Assembly (NCBI GenBank): GCA_037131735.1
Contig: JBAXQM010000001.1
Coordinates: forward strand, 1 to 64,000
Length of the DNA: 64,000 bases
Direction of reading: 5' to 3'
Origin: CAIUPE01 sp037131735
GTDB lineage: Bacteria > Pseudomonadota > Alphaproteobacteria > Rhizobiales > Beijerinckiaceae
The stretch's first letter is position 1; every line of letters starts with the position of its first letter. The notes beneath the pieces are model-generated. The model ran no database searches, had not been told where the DNA came from, and saw only the letters and a program-made list of their open reading frames with translations. Of the stretch, positions 26,213-33,989 are shown piece by piece. The translations under genes and the position numbers were made by a program.

Positions 26213-26851
26213 TTAAGAGAGAAGCGGTAAGGCCGCTTTATAGATTGCTTGACCGATAGCGTGATGCGTTGCTTCGTCAAAATGAATGCCATCAATCGGT
26301 GATGATTTTGCGATCGGCGTAAGATCAAGGAACGCCGCTTGTCGTCCAGCGGCCATGCGCGCAACATAGGCGCCTAATTGTTCGGATTTGACTTGACCGC
26401 CCGCAAACATATCGGCGAGCCATCCCGCTTCAATGATCGGCGGTGGCGAGATAACCAAAATCTTTGGCAGAGGACGACCGCGCATCGGCGTTGCGCGAAC
26501 AAGATCAACAAGTGTGCCAATGCTGGACGCAATATCGAAAGCGCTTACGCCATGACGTGTTTTCAAATCATTGGTACCAAGCGAGATGATCACCAGATCA
26601 AGAGGCCAGTGACTTTCGAGAATAGCCCGTAAATGCGAACGACCATTTTTATGTGCGCCTTCTACCGGATCATCATGAACGGTTGTGCGGCCGGGGTGCC
26701 CCTCCTCAACAATATCAAAGCCTGATCCGAATGCCGCGCGCAGGACACCCGGCCATCTTTTATCGGCATCAAAACGCACAACATCATTTTCATCACGCAT
26801 CGGTGCCGTGCCATGCGTATTGGAATCGCCAAAACAAAGAATGCGTTTCAT
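26213..26851 (-). CDS. SGNH/GDSL-family hydrolase
   Basis: The 212-residue protein has block I RILCFGDSNTHGTAP (nucleophile Ser), the block II Gly in HPGRTT, and block III SLGTNDLK (Asn). Block V reads SPIDGIHFDEATHH (Asp and His). There is no signal peptide, so it is a cytoplasmic esterase or lipase-like enzyme, resembling rhizobial arylesterases. The natural substrate is unknown. It lies 20 bases from the aldo/keto reductase gene and may be cotranscribed. Confidence 0.92.
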   Translation of the reverse strand: MKRILCFGDSNTHGTAPMRDENDVVRFDADKRWPGVLRAAFGSGFDIVEEGHPGRTTVHDDPVEGAHKNGRSHLRAILESHWPLDLVIISLGTNDLKTRHGVSAFDIASSIGTLVDLVRATPMRGRPLPKILVISPPPIIEAGWLADMFAGGQVKSEQLGAYVARMAAGRQAAFLDLTPIAKSSPIDGIHFDEATHHAIGQAIYKAALPLLS

Positions 26852-26871
26852 AAAGATGTCTCCCCTTCACC

Positions 26872-27858
26872 TTAGAGATTAACGGCGGCCATCGCCGCCG
26901 CCGGATAGCGATCACCTTTAGCCACGCCAATTGGGAACGCGGCATCAAGTGCCTCTCTCTCGCGCGATGTAAGCGCAACATTTAGGGCGCCAAGATTATC
27001 TTCAAGATATGAGATACGCTTCGTTCCCGGGATAGGCACGATATCATCACCCTTGGCCAAAACCCATTGCAGAGCAATCTGCGCGGGCGTTGCGTTTTTA
27101 TCCTTCGCAAGATCTTCAATCATACGAAGCAATTTGCGATTGAGTTCGAAATTCTCTTCCGAGAATCGGGGCGATATCTTTCTAAAATCACCATCAGGCA
27201 AATCTTCATTTGAGGTGAAGCGACCCGTTAGAAAGCCACGCCCCAAAGGCGAATACGGGACAAAGCCGATACCGAGCTCACGTAACAAAGGTAAGATTTC
27301 ACCTTCCGGTTCACGGCTCCACAGCGAATACTCTGTTTGCAAAGCTGCGATTTTGTGGGTCTTGTGCGCGCGACGAATGGTTGCGGGTGCGGCTTCTGAG
27401 AGGCCGAGATAACGCACCTTACCCGCTTTCACGAGGTCCGCCATCGCACCAACCGTATCTTCGATGGGTGTCTGCGGATCAACGCGATGTTGGTAATAAA
27501 GATCAATCACGTCGATGCCGAGCCGCTTCAAACTCGCGTCACAGGCACTCTTCACATATTCGGGTTTACCGGAAACACCGAGACGCTCACCCTTGGGACC
27601 ACGCACATTACCAAATTTGGTGGCAATGATCAGCCCATCACGACGACCTTTGATGGCGCGGCCCAGTAGTTCCTCATTATGGCCGACACCATACATATCG
27701 GCAGTGTCAAAAAAAGTAACACCCAAATCGATTGCCCGATGAATGACCTTGATCGACGTCGCGTCATCATAGGCGCCATAGAATTCCGACATGCCCATGC
27801 AGCCGAGGCCGAGGGTTGAAACACGCAAGCCACTCTTACCGAGCTCCCGCTGGTCCAT
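26872..27858 (-). CDS. Aldo/keto reductase
   Basis: The 328-residue TIM-barrel reductase has a complete catalytic tetrad: Asp in FFDTADMYG, Tyr in the same motif, Lys in LIIATKFGNV and His in LYYQHRVDP. NADPH binding is suggested by IPGTKRISYLEDN near the C-terminus. It resembles YghZ/AKR11-13-type enzymes of unknown physiological substrate. ATG at 27858 follows AAAGGA; a TTG at 27867 is the alternative. Confidence 0.93.
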   Translation of the reverse strand: MDQRELGKSGLRVSTLGLGCMGMSEFYGAYDDATSIKVIHRAIDLGVTFFDTADMYGVGHNEELLGRAIKGRRDGLIIATKFGNVRGPKGERLGVSGKPEYVKSACDASLKRLGIDVIDLYYQHRVDPQTPIEDTVGAMADLVKAGKVRYLGLSEAAPATIRRAHKTHKIAALQTEYSLWSREPEGEILPLLRELGIGFVPYSPLGRGFLTGRFTSNEDLPDGDFRKISPRFSEENFELNRKLLRMIEDLAKDKNATPAQIALQWVLAKGDDIVPIPGTKRISYLEDNLGALNVALTSREREALDAAFPIGVAKGDRYPAAAMAAVNL

Positions 27859-27940
27859 GACAATCAATCCTTTTGTGGAAGAACAAAGTCGTCTTAGTTT
27901 GGTCTAACGCGTGACGCTCGTTTTACAAAGGCGGATTTCG

Positions 27941-28579
27941 TCAATCCTGCAGCGTCAGATCCGCAGAGCCGCTTTCGGAGAGAATAAGCTCAGCATTGGC
28001 GAGATCATTGCCCCGCGCTTTCGCGATGGCCTCGTCTCTCGGATGGCCGTGATCGAGCCAGCGCTGAACGAGACGTGCTTCGATGACCTCGAGCGAGGGG
28101 CGCAGCATGATTTTTAAATCGAATAGCGGTCTTAAGTCCCGCCATATCGGACGATCCAGGAGAAGATAATTGCCTTCAACGACAAGAAGGCGATGGCGCG
28201 GTTCAATCATGCGGGCGGACGCGCGCGATAGATCACTCGCGCGATCAAATACGGGAATGGCCACATCATCCGTTGCGATGCGCAAACGGTGCAGAAGAGC
28301 AAGGAAGCCGGAGGCGTCGAATGTTTCCGGCGTACCTTTACGCGCGCGCAACCCGCGCGCATCGAGGATCAGATTGTCATAGTGAAACCCGTCCATCGGA
28401 ACTGCAACCGCAGGGGCGTCGGGCAGGCTCGCGTTGAGACGATTGACAAGCGCATCGGCCAATGTGGATTTTCCCGCACCGGGTGGCCCTGCCAGCGCGA
28501 TTAAAGCGCGCGGCTTGTCGCTCATCCGATCACGCAGCGTTGTGTCTAGTTCGGCCGCGAGATCATCGACTGATCGCAT
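27941..28579 (-). CDS. frcK: FrcK-like kinase (phosphoribulokinase/uridine kinase superfamily)
   Basis: The 212-residue P-loop kinase has Walker A in ALAGPPGAGKSTLADAL, DGFHYDN in the PRK/uridine kinase position, LLVVEGNYLLLD, and the lid-like Arg region ARLVQRWLDHGHPRDEA. In Sinorhizobium the fructose operon is frcBCAK and the last gene encodes this kind of kinase. Here it follows frcA by 6 bases in the same order. The substrate is not proven; a sugar or nucleoside is possible. The symbol rests on synteny as well as similarity. Confidence 0.85.
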   Translation of the reverse strand: MRSVDDLAAELDTTLRDRMSDKPRALIALAGPPGAGKSTLADALVNRLNASLPDAPAVAVPMDGFHYDNLILDARGLRARKGTPETFDASGFLALLHRLRIATDDVAIPVFDRASDLSRASARMIEPRHRLLVVEGNYLLLDRPIWRDLRPLFDLKIMLRPSLEVIEARLVQRWLDHGHPRDEAIAKARGNDLANAELILSESGSADLTLQD

Positions 28580-28585
28580 GTGCGA

Positions 28586-29368
28586 TTAAGCCACCATCGC
28601 TTCGGGTGGCGGTTCTTTTGCACCCGTCATGATCGCGACCGCATCCGACATTGAAATCTTCTTCGGATCGACGAGCGCATGACGCTTGCCCAAACGATGG
28701 ATGTGGATGCGATCGGCGACTTCGAACACATGCGGCATATTGTGTGAAATCAGAACGATGGGAAGACCACGGCTCTTGAGCAGTTTCATCAGCTCAAGCA
28801 CGCGGCGGCTTTCCTTCACGCCGAGCGCGGCGGTGGGTTCATCCATGATCACGACTTTCGACCCGAAGGCGGCAGCGCGTGCCACCGCAACGCCCTGACG
28901 TTGACCGCCGGAAAGCGTCTCGACCGCCTGACCGATGTTTTGAATCGTCATCAAGCCGAGTTCGGACAATTTCGCGCGCGCGGTGTTTTGCATGCCCTTC
29001 TGATCAAGCGTGCGGAAGAGTTTTCCGATGAGCCCGGGCTTGCGCATTTCACGGCCCATGAAGAGATTGTCGACAATCGACAAAGCCGGCGAGAGCGCGA
29101 GATTTTGGAAGACGGTTTCAATGCCGGCATTGCGCGCTTCAATCGGCGACCGGAAATTCACCACCTCACCGTCGAGACGAATTTCGCCCTCATCCGGGAC
29201 GACCGCACCGACAAGCGCTTTGATCAATGTGGATTTGCCCGCGCCGTTATCGCCGATCACGCCGAGAATTTCTCCCGGATAAAGATCGAAATCGGCACCA
29301 TCGAGCGCGACGACGCGGCCATATCTTTTGTTAAGGCCGCGTGCGGTGAGAATAGGTTCGCGTTTCAT
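28586..29368 (-). CDS. frcA: Fructose ABC transporter ATP-binding protein
   Basis: The 260-residue single ABC domain has Walker A (GDNGAGKST), Q-loop (VFQNLALS), signature LSGGQRQG, Walker B (VVIMDEPTAALG) and switch His (LISHNMPHVF). Unlike RbsA or XylG it has one, not two, ABC domains, as FrcA does. It energises fructose import through FrcC. ATG at 29368 overlaps the frcC stop (ATGA) and gives MKREPILTARGL; an upstream in-frame start at 29392 would lie inside frcC. Confidence 0.94.
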   Translation of the reverse strand: MKREPILTARGLNKRYGRVVALDGADFDLYPGEILGVIGDNGAGKSTLIKALVGAVVPDEGEIRLDGEVVNFRSPIEARNAGIETVFQNLALSPALSIVDNLFMGREMRKPGLIGKLFRTLDQKGMQNTARAKLSELGLMTIQNIGQAVETLSGGQRQGVAVARAAAFGSKVVIMDEPTAALGVKESRRVLELMKLLKSRGLPIVLISHNMPHVFEVADRIHIHRLGKRHALVDPKKISMSDAVAIMTGAKEPPPEAMVA

Positions 29369-30429
29369 CAGCCCGACACCTTTCTGATCCATTGGTCAAC
29401 CGCGACCGCGCCGATGATGAACGCGCCGGTGAGCAGCACTTTCCATTGCGGGTCGGCGCCCATCATATTGAGGCCCATCGACATGACGCCGACGATGAGC
29501 GTTCCGAAAAATGTTCCGAGAATGGAGCCGCGTCCGCCGAAGAGCGAGATGCCGCCGATCACCGCCGCCGTGATCGATTGCAGATTGAAATCGGTCAAAG
29601 CGGATGAGGGTGAGATCGATCCGTTGCGGCCGATTGAAACCCAAGCGGCGATCGCGGCAATGGCGCCCGCCACCGTGTAGACCTGAATGAGAAGGCGCTT
29701 GGTGCGAATGCCCGCGAGTTCTGCCGCATCGGGATCATCGCCGACGGCATAAACATGGCGGCCCCAGGCGGTGTGCTGCAGCACATACCAGAAGCCGATG
29801 ACAATCAGCACCATGAGCACGACGCCATAGGTGAAGACGGCGCCGCCGAGTTTAAATGAGCTTGCAAACCATTGCAGAGCCGGCGCTTGTTCTGAAATAT
29901 CTGCGTCCCGAATTGTTTGATTGGCAGAATAAATAAAATTCGTCGCCATCACGATGTACCAAGAGCCGAGAGTTACGATGAAAGGCGGTAGACGCACAAT
30001 CGCAACGAGAAAACCGTTCAACAATCCGCACAAAGAGCCAACCGCGCCGCCAATCAAAATCGAAACCGAAACCGGCAAGCCATAAGTCACAGCGCAGTTT
30101 CCGATCATGACGGCAGAGAATACCATCGCAACACCGATGGAGAGATCAATGCCCGCGGTAAGAATGACCAAGGTTTGGGCAACACCCAAAATACCGACGA
30201 CAGCAATCTGCTGCAAAATCAGCGTCAACGTATAGGTCGAAAAAAATTTTGGTCCGATAGCGATCGCAAAAAAAGCAATCAGCATAACAAGAACGATGAG
30301 CGGAACCGCTGCGGGTGTCGAATGAAGAAAATGTTGAATACGACGAAGCGGATCGTGGCTGTCATGAAATGACGCCACTGACGTGTCGCTCTCATCAAGG
30401 ACCTTTTCAAAATCCTGCGCGGAACTCAT
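29368..30429 (-). CDS. frcC: Fructose ABC transporter permease
   Basis: The 353-residue protein of the RbsC/BPD_transp_2 family has about nine or ten helices. VGILGVAQTLVILTAGIDLSIG and the EAA-like AELAGIRTKRLLIQVYTVAGA are hallmarks of CUT2 sugar permeases. SLFGGRGSILGTFFGTLIVG is also present. It forms the inner-membrane channel for fructose with FrcA and FrcB. It is separated from frcB by 104 bases that hold a strong hairpin. Confidence 0.94.
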   Translation of the reverse strand: MSSAQDFEKVLDESDTSVASFHDSHDPLRRIQHFLHSTPAAVPLIVLVMLIAFFAIAIGPKFFSTYTLTLILQQIAVVGILGVAQTLVILTAGIDLSIGVAMVFSAVMIGNCAVTYGLPVSVSILIGGAVGSLCGLLNGFLVAIVRLPPFIVTLGSWYIVMATNFIYSANQTIRDADISEQAPALQWFASSFKLGGAVFTYGVVLMVLIVIGFWYVLQHTAWGRHVYAVGDDPDAAELAGIRTKRLLIQVYTVAGAIAAIAAWVSIGRNGSISPSSALTDFNLQSITAAVIGGISLFGGRGSILGTFFGTLIVGVMSMGLNMMGADPQWKVLLTGAFIIGAVAVDQWIRKVSG

Positions 30430-30481
30430 GCGTGATCTCCCCGGCGGGTCGCTTTGCGGACCTTAACCTGTCGTCTGTCAG

Positions 30482-30505
30482 AAAGGCGGCCCGAAGGCCG
30501 CCTTT
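30482..30505 (-). terminator. UUCG hairpin between frcB and frcC (attenuator or mRNA-stabilising)
   Basis: On the minus strand AAAGGCGGCC, loop TTCG, GGCCGCCTTT form a perfect ten-base-pair stem with an extra-stable tetraloop, followed by CTGACAG. It lies 29 bases after the frcB stop. The short T-tract makes partial termination likely, which with 3'-end protection would raise the binding protein above the membrane parts, as often seen in CUT2 operons. Confidence 0.8.
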
Positions 30506-30533
30506 CCATTGTTCACCAAAATGGCAGATGGGA

Positions 30534-31559
30534 TCAACCCCAGCACTTAGCGGTGCCGTCCTTCGTATCAATCGAAGGAACGCCCTTAGCAGGCTTGTCG
30601 GTTACGAGGTTGACGCCTGTATCGAAGAAGTTCTTGCCTTCAGTGTTCTTCGGCTTTTCTTTCTTCTCAGCCCAGTTCTTAATGGCTTCGATGCCAAGCG
30701 ATGCCATCAACAGCGGATATTGCTGCGATGTTGCACCGATCTGACCGTCCTTCACCGACTTCACGCCAGGGCAGCCACCGTCGACCGAAACGATCAACAC
30801 GTCTTTTTCCTTGCCAACAGCCTTGAGAGCCTGGAAGGCGCCAACCGCTGCTGGTTCGTTGATCGTGTGGATCACATTGATGTTTGGATCCTTCTGGAGA
30901 AGGTTTTCCATCGCCTTACGGCCGCCTTCTTCGTTACCATTGGTCACGTCGTGGCCCACGATGCGTGGATCATTTTCGTCACCGATCTTGTTCGGATCCT
31001 TCGGGTCGATGCCGAAGCCGATCATGAAGCCCTGGTCGCGGAGAACGTCGACAGTCGGCTGTGATGGAACGAGATCGAGGAAGCCGATCTTGGCTGACTT
31101 TGCCTTGTCGCCAAGTGTGGCGGCAGCCCACTGACCAATCAACTTACCAGCAACTAGGTTGTCGGTGGCGAAGGTTGAGTCAGCCGCGTCGATTGGATCG
31201 AGCGGGGTGTCGAGAGCGATCACAACGAGACCGGCATCACGAGCCTTCTTCACGGAAGGAACAATGCCCTTCGTGTCAGAAGCGGCAATGAGAATGCCCT
31301 TTGCGCCGTCGGCGATGCAGGCTTCGATCGCTGCGACCTGGCTTTCGCTGTCGCCGTCAACCTTACCGGCATAGGCCTTCAAGGTAACGCCGAGTTCTTT
31401 TGCCTTGGCCGTCGCGCCTTCCTTCATCTTAACGAAGAAGGGGTTCGTGTCGGTCTTGGTAATCAAGCATGCCGAAACGCCAGCAGCCTGGGCCGGAGCG
31501 GCCATCATAACGCCGAGCGCAGCTGCGCCGAGCAGAGTCGTAATTAGAGTCTTCTTCAT
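30534..31559 (-). CDS. frcB: Fructose ABC transporter substrate-binding protein
   Basis: The 341-residue periplasmic protein has a Sec signal (TTLLGAAALGVMMAAPAQA, cut before AGVSACL). The type I periplasmic-binding fold contains CLITKTDTNPFFVKMKEG, IEACIADGAKGILIAASDTKG, VIALDTPLDPIDAADSTFATDN and VSVDGGCPGVKSVKDG. It closely matches what I recall of Sinorhizobium FrcB, including the start of the mature protein. It captures fructose, and possibly ribose or mannose, for FrcCA. Confidence 0.94.
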   Translation of the reverse strand: MKKTLITTLLGAAALGVMMAAPAQAAGVSACLITKTDTNPFFVKMKEGATAKAKELGVTLKAYAGKVDGDSESQVAAIEACIADGAKGILIAASDTKGIVPSVKKARDAGLVVIALDTPLDPIDAADSTFATDNLVAGKLIGQWAAATLGDKAKSAKIGFLDLVPSQPTVDVLRDQGFMIGFGIDPKDPNKIGDENDPRIVGHDVTNGNEEGGRKAMENLLQKDPNINVIHTINEPAAVGAFQALKAVGKEKDVLIVSVDGGCPGVKSVKDGQIGATSQQYPLLMASLGIEAIKNWAEKKEKPKNTEGKNFFDTGVNLVTDKPAKGVPSIDTKDGTAKCWG

Positions 31560-31689
31560 GAAAAACCTCCCTTTGGGATTCTAGGCTTGAGTTTATCTCT
31601 AAGCCCGCAGACGAGATTTGGGACCCGCATGCATTGCGCATAGTTGCCCCTTCTCAAGCCCAAGGCAACAAGGATTTAGGCAGCTTGTC

Positions 31690-31718
31690 AATAACTAAAT
31701 CAACTTGATTTAGTTATT
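31690..31718. promoter_or_regulatory. Perfect 14+1+14 palindrome, probable FrcR operator
   Basis: AATAACTAAATCAA, then C, then TTGATTTAGTTATT form a perfect inverted repeat of 29 bases. It sits in the 225-base divergent region, 131 bases before the frcB start and 67 before the frcR start. ROK regulators bind AT-rich palindromes of this kind as dimers. It is most likely the site at which the adjacent ROK protein represses both directions. Confidence 0.8.
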
Positions 31719-31784
31719 AGGATTTGCTTGCCTAGGCGCCAAATATATCGGCTTCGGCTGGGAAATATGTGTCGGGAGTGAAGC

Positions 31785-33026
31785 GTGACCCTATCGACAG
31801 AGAGGGATGGCGGATCATCGGCCCGTTCGGTCACGACCGGACGGGGATCGAAACAATCCGACATTCGCGCCCATAATGAGCGGCTTGTTTTATCCCTACT
31901 TCGGCGGCGTAGCGGTCTTACCAAGGCAGAAATTGCCCGAATGACCGGACTTTCCGCCCAGGCTGTCTCGGTAATTATGCGGAAACTCGAGGACGACGGG
32001 CTCCTCGGGCGGGGTTCGATTGTCCGGGGACGGATCGGCCAGCCCTCAACCCCTATGGCGCTTAAGGCCGATGGGGCGTTCTCTATTGGTGTCAAAATCG
32101 GTCGCCGCAGCATCGAGATGGTGCTCATCGATTTCGTAGGCAATCTGCGCGAGGTGATCCGGGAGACCTATCGTTGGCCCATGCCTACCCAAGTCATCCG
32201 CTTCATTCGCGAGGGTGTGGCGACGATAACAAGCAAACTCTCGGCCGCTGAGAAATCACGCATCGCCGGCCTCGGCATCGCCTCACCTTTCGAGCTCTGG
32301 CTCTGGGAAGAGGGCGTTGGCGCGCCGCGCGGGGCCATGGATACCTGGCGCACAACTGATCTCGTAAAAGAACTCGAAGATCATATTCCCTTCCCGATTT
32401 ATCTCCAAAATGACGCGACCGCTGCCTGTGGCGCTGAGTTTGTTTTTGGACGCGGGCAAGATTTTCAAAGCTATCTCTATCTCTTCATCGGATTTTTTAT
32501 TGGTGGTGGCGTTGTGCTGAATGGCTCGCTCTTGTCAGGCACGACGGGCAATGCCGGTGCGATCGGCTCATTTCCCTTACGCGGTCATAATGGCCAAATG
32601 CTTCAGCTCATTGATGTTGCATCGGCGTCAACGCTTGAGATGCGACTACAACGTGACAATATCGATCCCTCACCTTTATGGAATCTCGCAGAAGGTTGGT
32701 CTGTTTTTCCTGAAGCGGTTCAGGAATGGATTTCAACAATTGCTCCGCCGCTTGCAGAAGCAATTGTGGGCGCGTGTTCGATTATTGACTTCCCTGCGGT
32801 CATCATTGATGGCGGGTTTCCGCCCGAGATTCGTAGACAAATTATTGAAAAGACAACAAAGGCAATCGACAATCTCAACTCGAAAGGCATTGTTCGTCCG
32901 ACGATTGTTGAAGGTCTCGTCGGCGCTCAAGCGCGTGCCGTCGGCGGTGCATGTTTGCCCTATTTCGATAAATATATTCTTACGTCATCGCATGTCATGA
33001 CCGAAGCCACGATGGGCACTGATTAA
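31785..33026 (+). CDS. frcR: ROK-family transcriptional regulator of the fructose operon
   Basis: The 413-residue protein starts with GTG after GGGAG. A winged helix-turn-helix lies at about 30-85 (LTKAEIARMTGLSAQAVSVI, RKLEDDGLLGRG), followed by a ROK sugar-kinase-like domain with LGIASPFELWLW and NDATAACGAEFVFGRG. The glucokinase-type zinc motif (CxCGxxGC) is not evident, as in several ROK repressors. It diverges from frcB across the palindrome at 31690. I infer it represses frcBCAK until sugar binds. Confidence 0.9.
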   Translation: MTLSTERDGGSSARSVTTGRGSKQSDIRAHNERLVLSLLRRRSGLTKAEIARMTGLSAQAVSVIMRKLEDDGLLGRGSIVRGRIGQPSTPMALKADGAFSIGVKIGRRSIEMVLIDFVGNLREVIRETYRWPMPTQVIRFIREGVATITSKLSAAEKSRIAGLGIASPFELWLWEEGVGAPRGAMDTWRTTDLVKELEDHIPFPIYLQNDATAACGAEFVFGRGQDFQSYLYLFIGFFIGGGVVLNGSLLSGTTGNAGAIGSFPLRGHNGQMLQLIDVASASTLEMRLQRDNIDPSPLWNLAEGWSVFPEAVQEWISTIAPPLAEAIVGACSIIDFPAVIIDGGFPPEIRRQIIEKTTKAIDNLNSKGIVRPTIVEGLVGAQARAVGGACLPYFDKYILTSSHVMTEATMGTD

Positions 33027-33038
33027 AGCGTTAATCTC

Positions 33039-33890
33039 TCAAACGCCAAAAATATCTTCAACCGTTTTGCGCATAACAGCGAGATCAACATCGACACCTG
33101 TCCAGTATTTGATGCTGATAACGCCTTGATTCACAAGCATGCCCAATCCATCAATCACTTGGCAGCCACGTGCACTTGCTTCTTTAACAAACATTGTGCG
33201 CGGTGGATTTGGGATAATATCTGCCACGACGAGTGAAGAACGCAAGCTTTCCAAATTGATTGCAACACGCGCTGTGACATCGGGAAAGAGGCCTATCGAT
33301 GTGGCATTCACAACAATATCAACGTTGTCAGGAATCGAATAATCCCCAACCCAAGAAACATAGTGCGCTCTTGTAGTCGTTGCTTTGTTGATCAGATCAA
33401 CCAACTCCTGTCCTCGATGCGGATCACGATTCACAACAAGAATTGATGAGAGACCTGATAACGCCATCTCGACCGCACACGCGCGCGCCGCTCCTCCGGC
33501 GCCAAAAATGACTGCCGATTTACCTGAAGGATCAATCTTAGTGAGAAGCGATTGCAAAAATCCCTTCCCGTCTGTGTTCTCGCCAATATAGGAACCGTTG
33601 CGTCGAACAGCACAATTCACAGCACCAATCACTTTAGCCGACTGGCCAAGTCCATCAAGATGCTTGATCACAGCCACTTTATGCGGAAGAGAGCAGTTAA
33701 AACCTGCCCATCCCATGGCACGCGCACCAAGAACAGCATTTCCGAGATCATTAGGGTGAACTTCACAATTGATATAACGCCAATCGAGACCATGATGCTG
33801 ATAGGCGGCTTCAATCATAGCGACTGTCGGATTTTCCCGAGCAGGCATAGCGAAAGAACCCGTCAGCTGGCTTAAAAAATTGCGTGACAT
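33039..33890 (-). CDS. Shikimate dehydrogenase-like protein (AroE paralogue)
   Basis: The protein has 283 residues from ATG at 33890 (GGGAG upstream; frame open to 33932). It has the AroE catalytic Lys in FNCSLPHKVAV (K71), the Asp in ENTDGKGF (D107), the nucleotide-binding loop VIFGAGGAARAC and the NADP-type NRDP. The N-terminal substrate loop reads PARENPT where AroE has a Ser-x-Ser before Pro, so the shikimate-binding serines are missing. The substrate may be a different cyclic acid, such as quinate or an aminoshikimate. It converges with frcR. Family certain, substrate open. Confidence 0.85.
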   Translation of the reverse strand: MSRNFLSQLTGSFAMPARENPTVAMIEAAYQHHGLDWRYINCEVHPNDLGNAVLGARAMGWAGFNCSLPHKVAVIKHLDGLGQSAKVIGAVNCAVRRNGSYIGENTDGKGFLQSLLTKIDPSGKSAVIFGAGGAARACAVEMALSGLSSILVVNRDPHRGQELVDLINKATTTRAHYVSWVGDYSIPDNVDIVVNATSIGLFPDVTARVAINLESLRSSLVVADIIPNPPRTMFVKEASARGCQVIDGLGMLVNQGVISIKYWTGVDVDLAVMRKTVEDIFGV

Positions 33891-33989
33891 CCTATGCTCC
33901 CTGAGATCGCCTTTAATTCCTAATATCACCATGAGGCGAAGCGGAGAGCAAGTCTTAACGGTGCCGCTTTAGTGGTGTGATTTTCTAGA

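Noticed and set aside
28901..29680. 259-codon plus-strand frame opposite frcA/frcC
   Set aside because: It is antisense to two conserved ABC transporter genes; no family features.
30315..31064. 249-codon open frame on the plus strand opposite frcB
   Set aside because: The minus strand encodes a clearly conserved binding protein with a signal peptide. The plus-strand frame is a shadow of its codon bias.
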